A stretch of 7,369 nt of DNA from Pedosphaera sp. (GTDB taxonomy: Bacteria; Verrucomicrobiota; Verrucomicrobiia; Limisphaerales; SXTU01), in contig SIBB01000166.1 in the NCBI GenBank assembly GCA_009695395.1, positions 1-7,369 of the forward strand. The letters run 5' to 3'. Positions 6,823 through 7,369 of this stretch are shown here, piece after piece. Below the pieces are notes generated by a model, which did no database searches, was not told the DNA's origin, and worked only from the letters and a program-made list of their open reading frames with translations. The position numbers and the translations under genes were made by a program. Each line of letters opens with the position of its first letter. Position 1 is the stretch's first letter.

Positions 6823-7369
6823 ATGCAACCGACCCTCAAAATCGCCCTCGTCGGCGCCGGCATGTTCGGCGGCGACGTCCACCTCCGCGCCTACGCCGAC
6901 CTCCAGCGCTTCGGCATCGCCGGCCAGCTTGCGCGCGTCGGCCTCGATAAGTTTAACCGCGAACTCGCGCCGGTGAAATTCGAGCTGGTGGCCGTCGCCA
7001 CGCGCTCGCAGAAGTCCGCCGAGAAATCCGCCGCCGCGTTCAAGGAATGGACCGGCCATTCGCCCAAGTGCTACTTCGGCGATGAACCCTGGCACGACAT
7101 CCTCCGCGACTTCCCCGACCTCGATGTGCTCGCCGTCGCCACGCCCGATCATCTGCACACTCAGCCGATCCTCGCCGCGCTGGCGAAGGGCGTCCACGTC
7201 CTCACCGAGAAGCCCATGTGCCTCACCACGCACGAGGCCGACCAAATCATCGAGGCCGCGCGCGCGCAGAACCGCATCGTCGCCGTGGACATGCACAAGC
7301 GTTACGACCCCGACCACCTGCGCATCCGCGACGACATTCAGAAACGCATCGGCGCGCCGCTCTACGGAA
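6823..7369 (+). CDS. Gfo/Idh/MocA-family NAD(P)-dependent oxidoreductase, N-terminal part (3' end outside window)
   Basis: This family oxidises or reduces sugars, polyols and related compounds with NAD(P). The frame is open from the ATG at 6823 to the right edge, giving 182 residues of an expected 350-450. The N-terminal Rossmann fold is clear: IALVGAGMFG supplies the GxGxxG nucleotide loop (Gly11, Gly13, Gly16), FELVAVATRS (53-62) is the second strand, and LDVLAVATPDHLH (100-112) is the strand-loop typical of the family. TEKPM (128-132) holds the conserved EKP whose Lys130 contributes to the active site in characterised members. DMHKRYDP (156-163) corresponds to the usual R[FY]-containing stretch after the Rossmann domain. 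Residues about 28-52 form an extra segment between the first helix and second strand, longer than in typical members. There is no signal peptide or twin-arginine motif at this start, so it is probably cytoplasmic. It starts 4 bp after the propeller gene, implying co-expression. The substrate cannot be read from the sequence. Confidence 0.93.
   Translation, partial: MQPTLKIALVGAGMFGGDVHLRAYADLQRFGIAGQLARVGLDKFNRELAPVKFELVAVATRSQKSAEKSAAAFKEWTGHSPKCYFGDEPWHDILRDFPDLDVLAVATPDHLHTQPILAALAKGVHVLTEKPMCLTTHEADQIIEAARAQNRIVAVDMHKRYDPDHLRIRDDIQKRIGAPLYG

Noticed and set aside
5634..6863. 409-codon open frame on the minus strand over the propeller gene
   Set aside because: Its translation is low-complexity Gly/Val/Asp/Leu-rich, mirroring the GGC/GAC/GCC codons of the propeller gene, which has a signal peptide and proper repeats.
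6757..7317. 186-codon minus-strand open frame over the oxidoreductase
   Set aside because: The + frame shows a textbook Rossmann loop and EKP motif, so the minus frame is a shadow.

Overview
The window is GC-rich and almost entirely coding. It carries four genes, all on the + strand, separated by gaps of 3, 66 and 4 bp. The first gene is cut by the left edge and the last by the right edge. I see no RNA gene, insertion sequence, CRISPR array or convincing terminator. Gene content suggests a Gram-negative-type envelope, and the mix (bacterial alpha-2-macroglobulin with PBP1C, an exported VCBS/FG-GAP propeller, a Gfo/Idh/MocA oxidoreductase) is most reminiscent of Verrucomicrobiota, with Planctomycetota as the alternative. 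That placement is inference from content and style, not from a marker gene.

Left module (1-5582): the C-terminal ~1090 residues of a bacterial alpha-2-macroglobulin with an intact CVEQ thioester, followed 3 bp later by a complete 768-residue penicillin-binding protein 1C (pbpC). This is a well-known partnership: PBP1C is a membrane-anchored bifunctional peptidoglycan synthase, and the macroglobulin is thought to trap foreign proteases in the periplasm when the envelope is breached. A Shine-Dalgarno-like GGAG for pbpC lies inside the last codons of the macroglobulin gene, so the two are probably translationally coupled.

Right module (5649-7369): a 389-residue exported protein that can be parsed as a seven-bladed beta-propeller with three calcium-type DxDGDG loops and a recurring set of histidines, followed 4 bp later by a Gfo/Idh/MocA-family NAD(P)-dependent oxidoreductase (first 182 residues only). 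These two look like a separate transcriptional unit or sub-operon, probably for sugar or polyol metabolism. Codon choice also shifts here: alanine is written mostly GCC, whereas pbpC uses many GCG codons.

The most interesting lead is the propeller-dehydrogenase pair. It may be a secreted metal-dependent sugar-acting enzyme with a cytoplasmic sugar dehydrogenase, rather than the generic 'VCBS repeat protein' label it would normally receive. Nothing in the window demonstrates a wholly new system.
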